A DNA stretch of 64,000 nucleotides from Casimicrobium huifangae (GCF_009746125.1 NZ_CP041352.1:2588436-2652435), one strand, 5' to 3'. Positions 1-9,776 are shown, numbered from the stretch's first letter. Made by a program: numbers and translations. Notes: a model not told the origin generated them from the sequence alone.

Positions 1-906
1 GAACTCACGCGTCGCCATCTCAAAGGCGCTTTGGGTGCCAAATCGGGCCGGGTCGAACACGATGGTCAGCATGTTGTTCCACACCCCGGCCTTGGGCTGG
101 TTTTTCGGGATGGTGACCGGGCCGCCGGTCAGTGCAGCGCCGAGTAGTTCGCAAACCATCGCCAGCGCGTAGCCCTTGTGCGCCGCCATCGTGGTCAGCG
201 CACCGGTGCGGCCATTGACCGGCTCGAACAGCACACCGGGATTGGTGGTCGGAAAGCCCTCATGATCAATCAGCGCGCCTTCGGGCGTGTGCTTCTTGGC
301 GTTGTAGGCCACGCGCACCTTGCCCTGGGCGATGGCGCTGGTGGCGAAGTCCAGCACAATCGGGCCGCCGTCGGCGTCCGGCCGCGGGATGCCTACGGTA
401 AAAGGATTGGTCACAAAGCGCGCCTCGGCACCACCGTAAGGCGCCACCCAATGCTGGCTCACGGCGTTAGTGAAGTGAATCGCAATCAGCCCTTCGCTGA
501 CCGCCTGCTCCGCCCAGTGCCCGACCCGGCCGAGGTGGTGCGAGTTGCGCAGCCCCATGACGCAGACACCGCTCTCCTTCGCCCGCTCAATCGCGATCAC
601 CATCGCCTGATGCGTCACGCTCTGGCCAATGCCGCGATGCGCGTCAATCAGCATCAGCCCGCCGGTGTCGGTCACCACCTCCACATTCTGGTTAAGCACC
701 AACTCGCCCGCCGCGATGGCCTTGACGTAACGCGGCACCATGCCGACGCCGTGGGAGTCGTGACCGCTCAGGTTTGACAGGACGAGATGATCGGCAGTCA
801 GCCGCGCCTCGGTGGCTGAGGAGCCGGCAGCAAGAAAGACGTCGTTAACCCAGCGGTGCAGGGCGTCGGGGTGAATGGTGCGCATGGCGGAGGTATCGGT
901 GCTCAT
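1..906 (-). CDS. Ldh_2-family malate/L-lactate-type dehydrogenase (C-terminus cut by window edge)
   Basis: NAD(P)-dependent dehydrogenase of the Ldh_2 family (malate, L-lactate, ureidoglycolate and related 2-hydroxyacid oxidoreductases; unrelated in fold to classical LDH). 302 residues are visible; family members are usually 330-360, so the C-terminus lies beyond the left edge. From the start at 906 the translation has the family signature HDSHG at residues 49-53. It also has the GLRNSHHLGRVGHWAE stretch, VNPF-like TNPFTVGIP, and the GALTTMAAHKGYAL stretch that precedes the cofactor and dimer region. The family is clear. The substrate is not, because sequence does not separate malate, lactate and sulfolactate enzymes well. 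Nothing in the neighbouring glycosyltransferase suggests a shared pathway. Confidence 0.85.
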   Translation of the reverse strand, partial: MSTDTSAMRTIHPDALHRWVNDVFLAAGSSATEARLTADHLVLSNLSGHDSHGVGMVPRYVKAIAAGELVLNQNVEVVTDTGGLMLIDAHRGIGQSVTHQAMVIAIERAKESGVCVMGLRNSHHLGRVGHWAEQAVSEGLIAIHFTNAVSQHWVAPYGGAEARFVTNPFTVGIPRPDADGGPIVLDFATSAIAQGKVRVAYNAKKHTPEGALIDHEGFPTTNPGVLFEPVNGRTGALTTMAAHKGYALAMVCELLGAALTGGPVTIPKNQPKAGVWNNMLTIVFDPARFGTQSAFEMATREF

Positions 907-1013
907 GGCGCAGGAGTTTAGGCGCTCAGGCTGTCGCGCCGACGCTACCGAATCGCGTGACGGAACGCCGGCCCGACTTCACGGCGCGCTGCAATGAGTC
1001 TGCGTCGGTGCGG

Positions 1014-2030
1014 TCAGCCACCGCGAGGCAGCAGCCGCTGCCACGCGGCCAACGCATCTGCCGCGCTGATACTCGCAACATTGCCGTCGTCCTTCGTCTC
1101 GCGGTTGCCGAGCGGGATCACCTGCGAATGCGGCGCCCGTGGTACCCAGCGCCCCCACCCGTGGTAGCCAAACAGCACCACGCAGGGACAGTCCATCGCG
1201 GCAGCAATGTGGGCCGGGCCAGTGTCAATGGAAATCATGCTGTGCGCGAACGACGCCAGACCGATCAAGCGTGGCAACGGCAAGTCCTCTGCTGCCGTCA
1301 GCACCCGCGAGTCCGCACAAGCGGCAACAATTTCGTTCACCAGATCAGCCTCGCGCGGCGAACCGCAGACCACCACCCGCAGCGCCGGCTTCGCCTGCAA
1401 CGCACCGGCAATGACCTGAGCCCAGCGCTCAACCGGCCAGAACTTGTCGTTGTTAGTGCGGTGCAGCGACCAGCGTTTCGATGTCTTCTTGTTGCCGGGC
1501 TGGATCAGCAGGATGGGGGCATCGCCGACACCACGTGCACCTGCCCAGGCGTGCGCGTCAGCAACCCAGTCAGGCGACGCATATAGGCGCGGCTGGCCAC
1601 GCCCCGCCGCGAGCGGCTCGCCGCTGCCTGTGCTGTGCCACCAGTCGGCCCAATGCGCCCCAAGGCCGGGCCAGTTATCCCACGGTGCGATGATGCGTTC
1701 ACGCGGCACCGCGCGCTCAACCAGCCGTCGCGCGTATTTGTCCGGGTCACACAAATACACCGGCCCTTTATGTGCAGCCAGCCATTGCACTGCTTCGCGC
1801 TGGCTGGCCGTAAACCAGTACGGACTCTTGCGACTGGTCACCAGCTGGACGTCCGCTACGGCCGGGTCGTTGGCGAGCAACGTGCGCGTCCAGCCACCGG
1901 ACGCTAACAAATCAACTGGAGTGCCGTGGCGCCTGGCAAGCTGCTCCAGCAGCACCGTGAGCAGAACGACATCGCCAAGGGCGGCGAAACGGACAACGAC
2001 GGGACGGTGCGCGATGGTGGTGACGGACAT
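1014..2030 (-). CDS. Glycosyltransferase family 9 (heptosyltransferase-like)
   Basis: 338 aa, GT-B fold family GT9, the group of ADP-heptose:LPS heptosyltransferases. Visible marks are the N-terminal RFAALGDVVLLTVLLEQL Rossmann start (residues 14-30), the QPGNKKTSKRW stretch after the domain linker (about 177-187), and the nucleotide-sugar signature DTGPAHIAAA at 269-278. A cytoplasmic, membrane-associated role in LPS core or another surface glycan is expected for the family. No other LPS core genes are adjacent, so acceptor and donor cannot be assigned. No clear Shine-Dalgarno precedes the ATG at 2030. Confidence 0.85.
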   Translation of the reverse strand: MSVTTIAHRPVVVRFAALGDVVLLTVLLEQLARRHGTPVDLLASGGWTRTLLANDPAVADVQLVTSRKSPYWFTASQREAVQWLAAHKGPVYLCDPDKYARRLVERAVPRERIIAPWDNWPGLGAHWADWWHSTGSGEPLAAGRGQPRLYASPDWVADAHAWAGARGVGDAPILLIQPGNKKTSKRWSLHRTNNDKFWPVERWAQVIAGALQAKPALRVVVCGSPREADLVNEIVAACADSRVLTAAEDLPLPRLIGLASFAHSMISIDTGPAHIAAAMDCPCVVLFGYHGWGRWVPRAPHSQVIPLGNRETKDDGNVASISAADALAAWQRLLPRGG

Positions 2031-2159
2031 GTGTTCAACGCCAATGAAGCCTGCGATCCACGGGACGAATCGCTACCGTCATTTTCGTTGAACTTGTTTG
2101 GTCGGGGCGATCAGCGATGTGAAGCAACTCGCGGGCGGAACGCTTCGTCACAGCCTGAG

Positions 2160-2504
2160 CTAGCGGCGGCGCCACGCAGTAGCTGCTACCAGCACCAGTG
2201 CGCCAACAAACGGTCCAACCAGAAACCACGGGTAGTAGTTGCCGGGGATGTTGAGGTGAAGGTAGTAATCCGCGACATCCAGCGCAACGCCAAGCAGCGC
2301 CAGCAATGGAGTCCATCGCGCCCAGCCTGCCGTCCAACGTTCGCTGCTGGCCAATTTGAACGCTATGAGCGCACTCACAAGTCCGGCGCATCCAGTCAGC
2401 GACGCTGCCACCGACAAGTGACCAGCGAAGAGCTGGCCAAAGAGAAAGCCGACGACCGCCTGAAAGGCGATAAACAATCCGGCGATGACAAGCAGAAATG
2501 GCAT
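2160..2504 (-). CDS. Small four-helix membrane protein of unknown function
   Basis: 114 aa and almost entirely hydrophobic, with four likely transmembrane helices (about residues 3-24, 32-50, 65-82 and 90-109) and a basic RRR C-terminus. I do not recognise a family. It lies between the GT9 gene and a GNAT acetyltransferase on the same strand, 15 bp after the latter, so it is probably co-transcribed with it. The even helix spacing and positive C-terminal tail support a real inner-membrane protein rather than a chance frame. Confidence 0.6.
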   Translation of the reverse strand: MPFLLVIAGLFIAFQAVVGFLFGQLFAGHLSVAASLTGCAGLVSALIAFKLASSERWTAGWARWTPLLALLGVALDVADYYLHLNIPGNYYPWFLVGPFVGALVLVAATAWRRR

Positions 2505-2519
2505 GGGATGAGCTGCTGC

Positions 2520-3005
2520 TCAGTCGTACGAAGCGGGTTGATCCGCGCGTACAACCGGCTTCGACATCAACGCCAGCCGAATGATCTCGTTGTGCTGTAT
2601 CGTCTCATACACCGAGTATCCATGCCGCTCGTAGAACGGTACGTTGTTCTCCATCAGCATGTTGGTCGTGAGTTCAAAGCGCTGGACGTCGGGCAGCGCC
2701 GCTTCGAGCGCGCGCAGCAGTGTTGAGCCGATGCCACGACCCTGGTGCGCCGGGTCGACCACCAGCGCACGAATCGTGCACATGCCGTCCGTCACGACAC
2801 CTCGTACGCTGCCGATGATGGTGTCGCCCTCGCGTGCAACCAGTGCAGTCTGCGTGACCACATGCGCGGCAATCGCTTCGACGGTCTCGGTCAGCGGTGG
2901 AATCATGGTCGTGCCGCTGCGACGCCCCTCTTCCGCGAAAGCCTTTTGCTGCAGGGCATGCATCGCGGAGGCGTCATGCGGATGCGGACGGCTGATTGTG
3001 GGCAT
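2520..3005 (-). CDS. GNAT family N-acetyltransferase
   Basis: About 161 aa from the ATG at 3005. The same frame stays open to a GTG at 3062, but the extra 19 residues (MHSVNRPSF...) do not look like a GNAT N-terminus, whereas MPTISRPHPHDASAMHALQ does. The acetyl-CoA binding motif A is visible as VVDPAHQGRGIGSTLLRALE (Q/RxxGxG/A). It is followed by LTTNMLMENNVPFYERHGY, the usual beta5/alpha4 region with the conserved NVPFYERHGY ending. The substrate is unknown. It may be co-transcribed with the downstream membrane protein. Confidence 0.82.
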   Translation of the reverse strand: MPTISRPHPHDASAMHALQQKAFAEEGRRSGTTMIPPLTETVEAIAAHVVTQTALVAREGDTIIGSVRGVVTDGMCTIRALVVDPAHQGRGIGSTLLRALEAALPDVQRFELTTNMLMENNVPFYERHGYSVYETIQHNEIIRLALMSKPVVRADQPASYD

Positions 3006-3086
3006 ATTGGCGCGTTTTGCAAAACGGGATACGACGAATGAGGGCCTGTTCACACTATGCACGATGCCGCGCTGATGCCGCCATCG

Positions 3087-4799
3087 TTACTCCCCGACCA
3101 CCTCGGGCGCCTGTTTGACGCGCGCTACATCACGATTCAAGCCTGACAGAATCGCCTTGAACGAAGCCGTGACGATATTGCTGTCCATCCCAACACCATG
3201 CAGCGACGGGCCGTCGCCGACACGCATTTCGATATAGGTGATGGCGGTAGCGTTGGCGCCCTGCCCGATCGCGTGTTCGTGATAGTCCATCACCTTCACC
3301 GGCGCATGAAGCTCGCTGGCAATCGCGGCAACGAAGGCGTCAATCGGGCCGTTGCCAACGCCTTTGGCCTTGTGGGTGTCACCGTCGATCACCACTTCGG
3401 CATGCACTTCCACCGCATCCGGCTTCGACGAATCTTCCGCCAGCTTGTGTGCGACATACTTGTACGGCGCCTTCTTGCTGACATATTCGCCATCAAAGAT
3501 GTTCCAGATGTCGTCGGCTGTCATTTCCTTGCCGGTGGTGTCCATCACCTGCTGCACCACCTGCGAGAACTCGATCTGCATGCGGCGCGGCAGATCTATG
3601 CCGTATTCGCTTTGCAGAAGGTAGCTGATGCCGCCCTTGCCGGACTGTGAATTGACGCGGATCACCGCCTCATAGTTGCGGCCCACGTCCATCGGGTCGA
3701 TCGGCAGGTAGGGCATATCCCAGATGCCATTCGGGTTGGCGTCGCGATTGGCAAAGGCCTTCTTGATCGCATCCTGATGCGAGCCCGAGAAGCTCGTGTA
3801 GACAAGGTCTCCTGCGTACGGATGACGTGGATGAACCGCGATCTGGTTGCAATATTCGACGGTCTTCTTGATATCGTCGATATCGCTGAAGTCGAGGTTC
3901 GGATGCACGCCCTGCGAGTACATGTTGAGCGCGAGGTTCACGATGTCGACGTTGCCGGTGCGTTCACCGTTGCCAAACAGGCAGCCTTCCACACGATCAG
4001 CGCCAGCCATCATGGCGAGCTCGGCGGCCGCAGTGCCGGTGCCACGGTCATTATGCGGATGCACCGAGAGCACGATGCAATCACGTTTGGCGACGTTGCG
4101 ATGCATCCATTCAATCTGGTCCGCAAAGCAGTTGGGCGTGGCGTTCTCCACCGTGGTCGGCAGATTGATGATGACCGGATTCTGGGGCGTGGCGCCAAAA
4201 ACTTCCACCACGGTGTCGACCACACGCCTGGAGAATTCAAGCTCCGTGTTCGAGAACATCTCCGGAGAAAACTCGAAGCGCCAGATGGTCTCCGGAAAGC
4301 GCTTCATCGTCTCGCAGACCTGGCGCACATGCGGGATGGTCAACTCGTTGACGATCTGGTCCTGCGACATGCCGAACACGACGTTGCGCATCACTGGTGC
4401 GACCGCATGGTAGAGATGAAAAATTGCCCGCTTGGCGCCCTTCAATGCCTCGAAGGTACGTTCGATAAACGCCTCACGCGAGGGTGAGAGCACCTGAATC
4501 CAGACGTCGTCAGGAATCTGCTTCTGCTCAATCAGGTAGCGGACGAAATCGAAGTCGGTCTGTGATGCCGACGGAAAGCCGACTTCAATCTCCTTGATGC
4601 CGACCTTGCAGTTGAGTGCGAACATCTTCTTCTTGCGTTCGACGTCCATCGGCTCGATCAGCGCCTGATTGCCGTCGCGAAGGTCAGTCGCGAGCCACAC
4701 GGGTGGTTTGGTGATGGTCTGGTTGGGCCAGGTTCGATCGGCCAACAGGATCGGTTTGAAGGCGGCGTATTTCTGGCTGGGTTGTTTCAACATGGGCAT
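3087..4799 (-). CDS. leuA: 2-isopropylmalate synthase (long form)
   Basis: Condenses acetyl-CoA with 2-oxoisovalerate, the first committed step of leucine synthesis. At 570 aa this is the long (type 2) form. The TIM barrel carries LRDGNQA (residues 40-46), the metal-binding HPHND (247-251) and [13 protein letters not shown] (271-283). The C-terminal 150 residues form the regulatory LeuA dimer domain where leucine binds (ending ALHxVGMDSNI-like [24 protein letters not shown]). The ATG at 4799 is preceded by GAGG at 6-nt spacing; a second ATG two codons later is less well placed. A promoter and a leucine-rich leader lie upstream. Proximity to pssA is a typical betaproteobacterial arrangement. 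Confidence 0.97.
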   Translation of the reverse strand: MPMLKQPSQKYAAFKPILLADRTWPNQTITKPPVWLATDLRDGNQALIEPMDVERKKKMFALNCKVGIKEIEVGFPSASQTDFDFVRYLIEQKQIPDDVWIQVLSPSREAFIERTFEALKGAKRAIFHLYHAVAPVMRNVVFGMSQDQIVNELTIPHVRQVCETMKRFPETIWRFEFSPEMFSNTELEFSRRVVDTVVEVFGATPQNPVIINLPTTVENATPNCFADQIEWMHRNVAKRDCIVLSVHPHNDRGTGTAAAELAMMAGADRVEGCLFGNGERTGNVDIVNLALNMYSQGVHPNLDFSDIDDIKKTVEYCNQIAVHPRHPYAGDLVYTSFSGSHQDAIKKAFANRDANPNGIWDMPYLPIDPMDVGRNYEAVIRVNSQSGKGGISYLLQSEYGIDLPRRMQIEFSQVVQQVMDTTGKEMTADDIWNIFDGEYVSKKAPYKYVAHKLAEDSSKPDAVEVHAEVVIDGDTHKAKGVGNGPIDAFVAAIASELHAPVKVMDYHEHAIGQGANATAITYIEMRVGDGPSLHGVGMDSNIVTASFKAILSGLNRDVARVKQAPEVVGE

Positions 4800-5010
4800 G
4801 ATGAGCCTCGACGATTCTGGAAGGGGAATGCGGGAATGCAGCCTCGTCTCCCATTTCGGGGATCAGACGTGGCGCAGCGGGAGGGGGTGGGGGTTATTTG
4901 TCTGCGCGCGAGCGCAGCAGCGCCAGCAGCAGGCCGAGCGAAATCAGCGACAGCAGGGATGTCGTGAAGGCGGCGCTCACGTGAGTGAGTTGCTGGCTAT
5001 GCGAATGCAT
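4800..5010 (-). promoter_or_regulatory. leuA 5' leader (candidate translational or attenuation control)
   Basis: About 210 nt between the predicted transcription start near 5010 and the leuA ATG. On the minus strand it contains a short leucine-rich reading frame (4894-5010) and then a hairpin at 4845-4869 (CGTCT...AGACG with an inner CCC/GGG). The AGACG arm could instead pair with CGTC at 4810-4813, which directly abuts the GAGG ribosome-binding site of leuA, so the two pairings exclude each other. There is no T-run, so a classical intrinsic attenuator is not visible. Any control would have to be translational or Rho-based. This is inference from pairing only. Confidence 0.3.
4894..5010 (-). 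CDS. Candidate leucine-rich leader peptide upstream of leuA
   Basis: 38 codons starting MHSHSQQLTH. The second half reads SLLSLISLGLLLALLRSRADK, with nine leucines in fifteen residues, including a run of three and two pairs. All but one of the leucine codons are CTG. The ATG lies at the position expected for the +1 of the promoter at 5017-5045, so it would be translated leaderless; there is no Shine-Dalgarno. Leader peptides rich in the regulatory amino acid are known for leu operons in other proteobacteria. The alternative is a small single-span membrane protein or a chance frame. I see no rare leucine codons, which weakens the attenuation reading. Confidence 0.28.
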   Translation of the reverse strand: MHSHSQQLTHVSAAFTTSLLSLISLGLLLALLRSRADK

Positions 5011-5016
5011 TTTGTA

Positions 5017-5045
5017 AATATAGCTCATCAAGCCGGCGCATTCAA
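5017..5045 (-). promoter_or_regulatory. Predicted sigma-70 promoter of leuA
   Basis: On the minus strand TTGAAT (5040-5045) and TATATT (5017-5022) are separated by exactly 17 bp; the -10 box matches consensus at five of six positions and the -35 at four. Transcription would begin near 5010 and run through the leader into leuA. Confidence 0.5.
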
Positions 5046-5148
5046 GTCGCTGTGCGCAGTCCTTGCGGTGAATCAATTCGCGCTGCGCAGCGCATGAGCT
5101 CTTGCGAGGCGCAGCAAACTGCCAGGCCGCGTGCGCGACCAGAACGCG

Positions 5149-6354
5149 CTAGAACGCGTGCGTCTTGGCGAACACCGTGCCGGGTAGCTGTACATAGGTC
5201 AGCACGCCCTCGGTGATTGACTGGATGCGGGTCGGCTGCGGGTTATCGCGGAACAGCGTACCGCGCAGAATCTCTTCCATGTTGAGTCCGATGCCGTAAT
5301 AAGTGCGCCGTTCGTGGCGCGCATAGTCGACTCCAGGAATGCCTTCCCGAGGCTTGAAGCCGGTGCCGCGGTAGCCAAAAACCAGTTCAAGGTAGCGCAG
5401 GGGATTCTTGGGCGACAGATTCATGAATCCACTCAGCCGGGCAGTCAAGAAGTAGGTCTGCCCCTCGTAGCTGTCAATGAAGTTGGCACTGCCGCCAGCG
5501 CCCTTCGGGAAATAGCGCATGCGATAGGCGAATTTCCGGTCGAGATCAGGCCACATGACCACGGCGCTGCCCATCAGAATGCCAACGGCGTCGGCGGCCA
5601 AGTCTTCACGACTGAAGCCGTAAGTCTTCTTCGAGTACCCGTCGAACAGCTCGATCAGATAGGCCGTCCCGGCATTGGCCACTGCGGAGATCGCCAGTGC
5701 CTCGCCCTTCGATGAGCCGCTCCACTGCAGCGCATCGCTGACCAGCCTTGTACCGATATAGAACGTGTAGGCATGGCTCAACTTGTCGACGCCACCGGTG
5801 TAGGTTTCGCGGCCAAATCCCCCCTCGGTGATGCGCGTGATGTGCGACGAGAAACCACGCTTCCACCACTGGAATGCACCAGTTGTCAGCACCGTGCCCA
5901 CAGCGCTTGCCACGATCGCCTTGCGGCAATCCTGCAACGGGCCCCATGGCAGGCGCATGAAGTCCTGGCAACGCTTGATCCGTTGGGCCTTGTCCAGCTC
6001 GCTGCCTGCCACCGCACCGGCTGCCGAAGCGCCGCCAGCAGATGCCGCGCCGGCGATGGCGGCACTTGCCACAGGCGCTATGCTGGCTGCCGAAGACACA
6101 TCAGCGAACAGCTCAGCAACAGTAAAGGCATGGGGCGCCAGTTGCCCCGCAGTCTCGGCGGACGGAACAGCGGAATCATCTACTGCTGCGTTGCCAGCTG
6201 CCGCCGCAGCTACAGCGCCATATATCGGCTCCATCGCCGGCGACAACTTCACACTGCTCGCGACGTCCTGCGCCGAACCGCTGCCAGAAAACAGCAACGC
6301 TACGCCAACGGCAAACGAACCCCATGTGGCGCACCGGTCACACAACTTCACCAT
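5149..6354 (-). CDS. DUF2279-family protein with signal peptide
   Basis: 401 aa from the ATG at 6354, chosen because AGGGGGG lies just upstream and because MVKLCDRCATWGSFAVGVAL... then forms a proper signal peptide ending near GSGSAQD. After an alanine-rich, low-complexity stretch (about 30-120) comes the DUF2279/YfiM-like core. It begins GGVDKLSHAYTFYIGTRL and continues through EWxG-like LQWSGSSKGEALAIS and an ELFDGYSKKTYGFSREDLAADAVGILMGSAV segment. DUF2279 proteins are periplasmic or outer-membrane-associated and of unknown role. Although pssA lies only about 60 bp upstream, the strong ribosome-binding site suggests efficient independent translation. Confidence 0.75.
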   Translation of the reverse strand: MVKLCDRCATWGSFAVGVALLFSGSGSAQDVASSVKLSPAMEPIYGAVAAAAAGNAAVDDSAVPSAETAGQLAPHAFTVAELFADVSSAASIAPVASAAIAGAASAGGASAAGAVAGSELDKAQRIKRCQDFMRLPWGPLQDCRKAIVASAVGTVLTTGAFQWWKRGFSSHITRITEGGFGRETYTGGVDKLSHAYTFYIGTRLVSDALQWSGSSKGEALAISAVANAGTAYLIELFDGYSKKTYGFSREDLAADAVGILMGSAVVMWPDLDRKFAYRMRYFPKGAGGSANFIDSYEGQTYFLTARLSGFMNLSPKNPLRYLELVFGYRGTGFKPREGIPGVDYARHERRTYYGIGLNMEEILRGTLFRDNPQPTRIQSITEGVLTYVQLPGTVFAKTHAF

Positions 6355-6415
6355 CAAATCCCCCCTGTCAGTTCTTCGTGCCCAGTCAATGCCTGTCGGC
6401 CGCTGCCACAAAGCC

Positions 6416-7267
6416 CTATTTCTTTTCTTCAGCTCCGGTTGCCGCCACTTCTGTCACGCCCTGCGGCTTGCGAAAGAGTCGCCAGAGCCACACGACATAA
6501 CCGGACGCCAGATACGCCAGGAACACCCCAAAGATCACCGTCGGCGGGTGCATCAACATCAAGCCGAAGCCCACCGCCAGCAGCGCAATCGCTGTAAACG
6601 AAATTGCGCGACGGCTCATCGCCTTGAAGCTGAAGAACTTCGCCGTCGTCACCATTGAAATGCCGGCCACCAGCGTGACCGCGAAGGCCCACCAGGCAAC
6701 GTCCTCGCCTTCAATGTCAAGGTCATCCATCAGCAGCACAAAGCCGGCAATGACCGCTGCGGCCGCCGGGCTCGGCAAGCCATTGAAGAAGCGCTTGTCG
6801 ATCACACCGATCTGCACGTTGAAGCGCGCCAGGCGAAGCGCCGCACAGGCGGCGTAGATGAAGGCCGCAGCAAGGGCGATACGCGGGCTGGGCAACGAGC
6901 GCAGCGCCCACTCGTAGACGATCAGCGCCGGTGCCGCGCCAAAACTGACCATGTCGGCAATCGAATCGAGCTCTGCGCCAAAGGCGGTCTGCGTGTTGGT
7001 CATGCGGGCGACACGGCCATCGAGGCTGTCAAGCACCATGGCAACAAAGACCGATACGGCGGCGTAGTCGAAGCGCAGGTTCATCGCCTGCACGATGCCG
7101 AAGAAGCCGAAGAACAATGCGGCCAGCGTGAACAGGTTTGGCAGCACGTAGATGCCGCGGCGGCGAATCTTGTTCTTCAGCGCTGCCCGCCGTTCGCGAA
7201 TGGTCAATTGGCCGGTGCCACTGGCGGCGGGCTCACGGTCACGATCGTCTTGAGTGGGCAGATTCAT
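6416..7267 (-). CDS. pssA: CDP-diacylglycerol--serine O-phosphatidyltransferase
   Basis: Inner-membrane enzyme making phosphatidylserine, the precursor of phosphatidylethanolamine. 283 aa with a cytosolic basic N-terminus (RRAALKNKIRRRG) and then multiple transmembrane helices. The CDP-alcohol phosphotransferase motif is complete: D80-x2-DG-x2-AR-x8-G97-x3-D101-x3-D105. The length fits the type II integral-membrane PssA of betaproteobacteria rather than the peripheral E. coli enzyme. In many relatives the order is psd-pssA-leuA; here a DUF2279 gene is inserted between pssA and leuA, and psd is not seen next door. Confidence 0.95.
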   Translation of the reverse strand: MNLPTQDDRDREPAASGTGQLTIRERRAALKNKIRRRGIYVLPNLFTLAALFFGFFGIVQAMNLRFDYAAVSVFVAMVLDSLDGRVARMTNTQTAFGAELDSIADMVSFGAAPALIVYEWALRSLPSPRIALAAAFIYAACAALRLARFNVQIGVIDKRFFNGLPSPAAAAVIAGFVLLMDDLDIEGEDVAWWAFAVTLVAGISMVTTAKFFSFKAMSRRAISFTAIALLAVGFGLMLMHPPTVIFGVFLAYLASGYVVWLWRLFRKPQGVTEVAATGAEEKK

Positions 7268-7337
7268 TGCCCGAAGTGTAGCGGCTGTCTGCCGGGAAAG
7301 ATTCGCGGGATTCGACGCGCTATCGCTGCGCTCCCGA

Positions 7338-8309
7338 TCAAATCCAGCGGCTGCGTGCCGCCAGCGTGAGTGGCGTCAGCATTTCGCCTTCTTTCTCGCG
7401 TTTGGCGATGAGCGTTTCCTTTGCCTTGCGCAATGTCTCCTGCAGCTCCGGACCGCGCTTGAGCGCGACGGCGACCGCCAGCGCGTCCACCAGCGTCAAC
7501 TGCGCAAGCCGTCCAACCATTGGCGAATAAACATCCGGGTCTTCGTCAACATCGACGGCAAGCGCAATGTCAGCCAGTTTGGCCAGTTGCGATGCGCGTT
7601 CGGTCACCGCGATCACCGTCGCCCCGGCGCGCTGCGCAAGCTCGCAGGTCTGGATCATGTCTCGCGTGCGGCCGGTACGCGAGATCGCGACGACCACATC
7701 CTCGTGCGTGAGCAAGGCCGCAGACTGTACCTGCCAATGCGGATCGTTGTAGGCAACGGTGTGCATGCCGAGCAAAAAGAACTTGTGCTGCGCGTCCATC
7801 GCCACCACGCCCGAATTGCCGACGCCATAGAACTCCACCTTGCGCGCCCGTGCGATGGCCTCGGCAGCGCGCTCGAAGACTTTCGGATCGACCTGGTTGC
7901 GCATCGCGATCAGCGTCGCAATCGAGCGATCAAACACCTTGGCAATCACATCCGCTGACGAATCCTGCGCCGACACGTCGGTGTGCACATACGGAACGCC
8001 AGTCGCCAGGCTTTTGGCCAGCGCTACCTTGAACGCCTTGAAACCCGTGAAGCCAAGCGCCTGACAGAAACGCGCGATGGTGGGATCAGTCACGCCGACC
8101 GCCTCCGCCAATTCGGCGATGGCCATGTGGGCCACGCGATTGGGCTGACCAAGCACATAGCTCGCGACGCGCTGCTCGCTGGGACGCAGGCTGAGACGCA
8201 CGGCGGTGATACGCGACACCAGTGCGTCGGTCGAGGTCGAATCGTTGCTGGCAACGACAGAACCAGTCGATTCAATCCTGTTTGCCGGTACTGCAGTGTT
8301 CATGATCAT
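7338..8309 (-). CDS. hexR: HexR, RpiR-family repressor of central carbon metabolism
   Basis: 323 aa. It has an N-terminal RpiR-type helix-turn-helix (about 28-105; AIAELAEAVGVTDPTIARFCQALGF is the reading helix region) and a C-terminal SIS sugar-phosphate-binding domain (about 140-275; GVGNSGVVAMDAQHKF and SRTGRTRDMI). HexR represses zwf/edd-type genes and is released by 2-keto-3-deoxy-6-phosphogluconate. It lies 3 bp downstream of zwf on the same strand, so it is co-transcribed and autoregulated through the operator at 9789-9805. RpiR proteins have other targets too; the zwf linkage and operator make HexR the best call. Confidence 0.92.
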   Translation of the reverse strand: MIMNTAVPANRIESTGSVVASNDSTSTDALVSRITAVRLSLRPSEQRVASYVLGQPNRVAHMAIAELAEAVGVTDPTIARFCQALGFTGFKAFKVALAKSLATGVPYVHTDVSAQDSSADVIAKVFDRSIATLIAMRNQVDPKVFERAAEAIARARKVEFYGVGNSGVVAMDAQHKFFLLGMHTVAYNDPHWQVQSAALLTHEDVVVAISRTGRTRDMIQTCELAQRAGATVIAVTERASQLAKLADIALAVDVDEDPDVYSPMVGRLAQLTLVDALAVAVALKRGPELQETLRKAKETLIAKREKEGEMLTPLTLAARSRWI

Positions 8310-8312
8310 CCC

Positions 8313-9770
8313 CTAAATGTTCAGCTCTTCGTGCCATGCGGTATCGGCAATCGCAGTCAGCCGACTGGACGCCGGCGGACCCCAGCTGCCGGCGGCATAG
8401 CCGATCGGGGCTGTCTGCTCGGCGGCCCAGTGATCCAGTACCGGCTGGCACCAGCGCCACGCGGCGTCAGCCTCGTCGCGGCGCATGAACAGCGTCGCGT
8501 TGCCCCGCAACACGTCGAGCAGCAGGCGCTCGTAGGCATCCTGCCGGCGCTCACGGAAGAATTGCTGGAAGTCGAGATCAAGATACACCTCGCGCAGGCG
8601 CATGCCATCGCCCGGCGCCTTGGCCATGGTGTAGAGCCGCACGCTCTCCTCGGGCTGCAGCGTAATGACCAGGCGATTCGGCGCCAGCGCGCTGTCGAAA
8701 ATCGAGTGCGGTGGCGAACGGAAATTGATCACTACTTCCGCGCGCCGCTCGGCCATGCGCTTGCCGGTACGCAGAAAGAAAGGCACACCGGCCCAGCGCC
8801 AGTTCGCGACCTCGGTACGCAATGCGACGTAACTCTCCGTGCAGGACCCTGCGGTAACGCCCGCCTCGGCCAGATAGGGGCCAACCGCCTGCCCGCCCAT
8901 GCTGCCGGCCCGGTATTGGCCGCGAACGATGTTCTCGCGCAGTGACTCCTGCGTCCACGGCTTCAGTGACCGCAGCACCTGCAATTTCTCATCGCGCACG
9001 GCGTCTGGATCGAGGCTCGACGGCGGCTCCATCGCGGTAATGCAAAGCAGGTTGAGCAGATGGTTCTGCACCATGTCGCGGAAGGCGCCGGTGCTGTCGT
9101 AGAACTCGCCGCGAGTCTCCACACCAACCATCTCGGCAATGGTGATTTGCACATTGCTGACCCAGGTGCGATTCCACAGCGGCTCCAGCAGCGTGTTGCC
9201 AAAACGCAGCGCCAGAAGGTTCTGCACGCTTTCCTTGCCGAGATAGTGGTCGATGCGATAGACCTGCGCTTCGCTGAAGGCGTCGAGCACCAGATCGTTG
9301 ATCTGCCGCGACGACACCAGATCGCGCCCGAGCGGCTTCTCAAGCACGATGCGCGTCTCGGACGTATTGAGCCCGGACGTCTTGAGCCCGTCGATGATGG
9401 CCGGGAACAACGCCGGTCCCACTGACAGATAGAACACCGTCTGACTCGCCCGCTCGTCCAGTCGGGCTTTCAACTCGCGATATTGTTCAGGCGCATTGAC
9501 GTCGAGTGCGAAATAGGCAATGCGCGCGAGGAATCGCGCCAGGGCGCCGTCGGGCGCGGCCTTTATGATGTCCGGGGCGAAGCGATTCAGCGCTTCACTC
9601 ACGCGGTCGCGAAACGCCGCGTCGTCCATCTTCTGTCGCGCGGCAGCAATAATGCGACCGCCGGCGTGCAGGCAGGCATCGCATTCGGCACGAAACAAGG
9701 CAGGATAAAGTTTGCGTAGCGCCAGATCGCCGGTGCCACCGAAAATGACCAGATCAAAGTTGCCGTTCAT
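8313..9770 (-). CDS. zwf: Glucose-6-phosphate 1-dehydrogenase
   Basis: Oxidises glucose-6-phosphate to 6-phosphogluconolactone with NADP, the entry to the oxidative pentose-phosphate and Entner-Doudoroff routes. 485 aa, the normal length. It has the cofactor motif GGTGDLA (11-17), EKPLGRD (144-150) and the substrate and active-site motif RIDHYLGKE (172-180). The start at 9770 has no Shine-Dalgarno. The predicted -10 box ends only 6 bp upstream, so the transcript may be leaderless. It is followed immediately by hexR and is divergent from tal. Confidence 0.97.
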   Translation of the reverse strand: MNGNFDLVIFGGTGDLALRKLYPALFRAECDACLHAGGRIIAAARQKMDDAAFRDRVSEALNRFAPDIIKAAPDGALARFLARIAYFALDVNAPEQYRELKARLDERASQTVFYLSVGPALFPAIIDGLKTSGLNTSETRIVLEKPLGRDLVSSRQINDLVLDAFSEAQVYRIDHYLGKESVQNLLALRFGNTLLEPLWNRTWVSNVQITIAEMVGVETRGEFYDSTGAFRDMVQNHLLNLLCITAMEPPSSLDPDAVRDEKLQVLRSLKPWTQESLRENIVRGQYRAGSMGGQAVGPYLAEAGVTAGSCTESYVALRTEVANWRWAGVPFFLRTGKRMAERRAEVVINFRSPPHSIFDSALAPNRLVITLQPEESVRLYTMAKAPGDGMRLREVYLDLDFQQFFRERRQDAYERLLLDVLRGNATLFMRRDEADAAWRWCQPVLDHWAAEQTAPIGYAAGSWGPPASSRLTAIADTAWHEELNI

Positions 9771-9776
9771 ACGATA

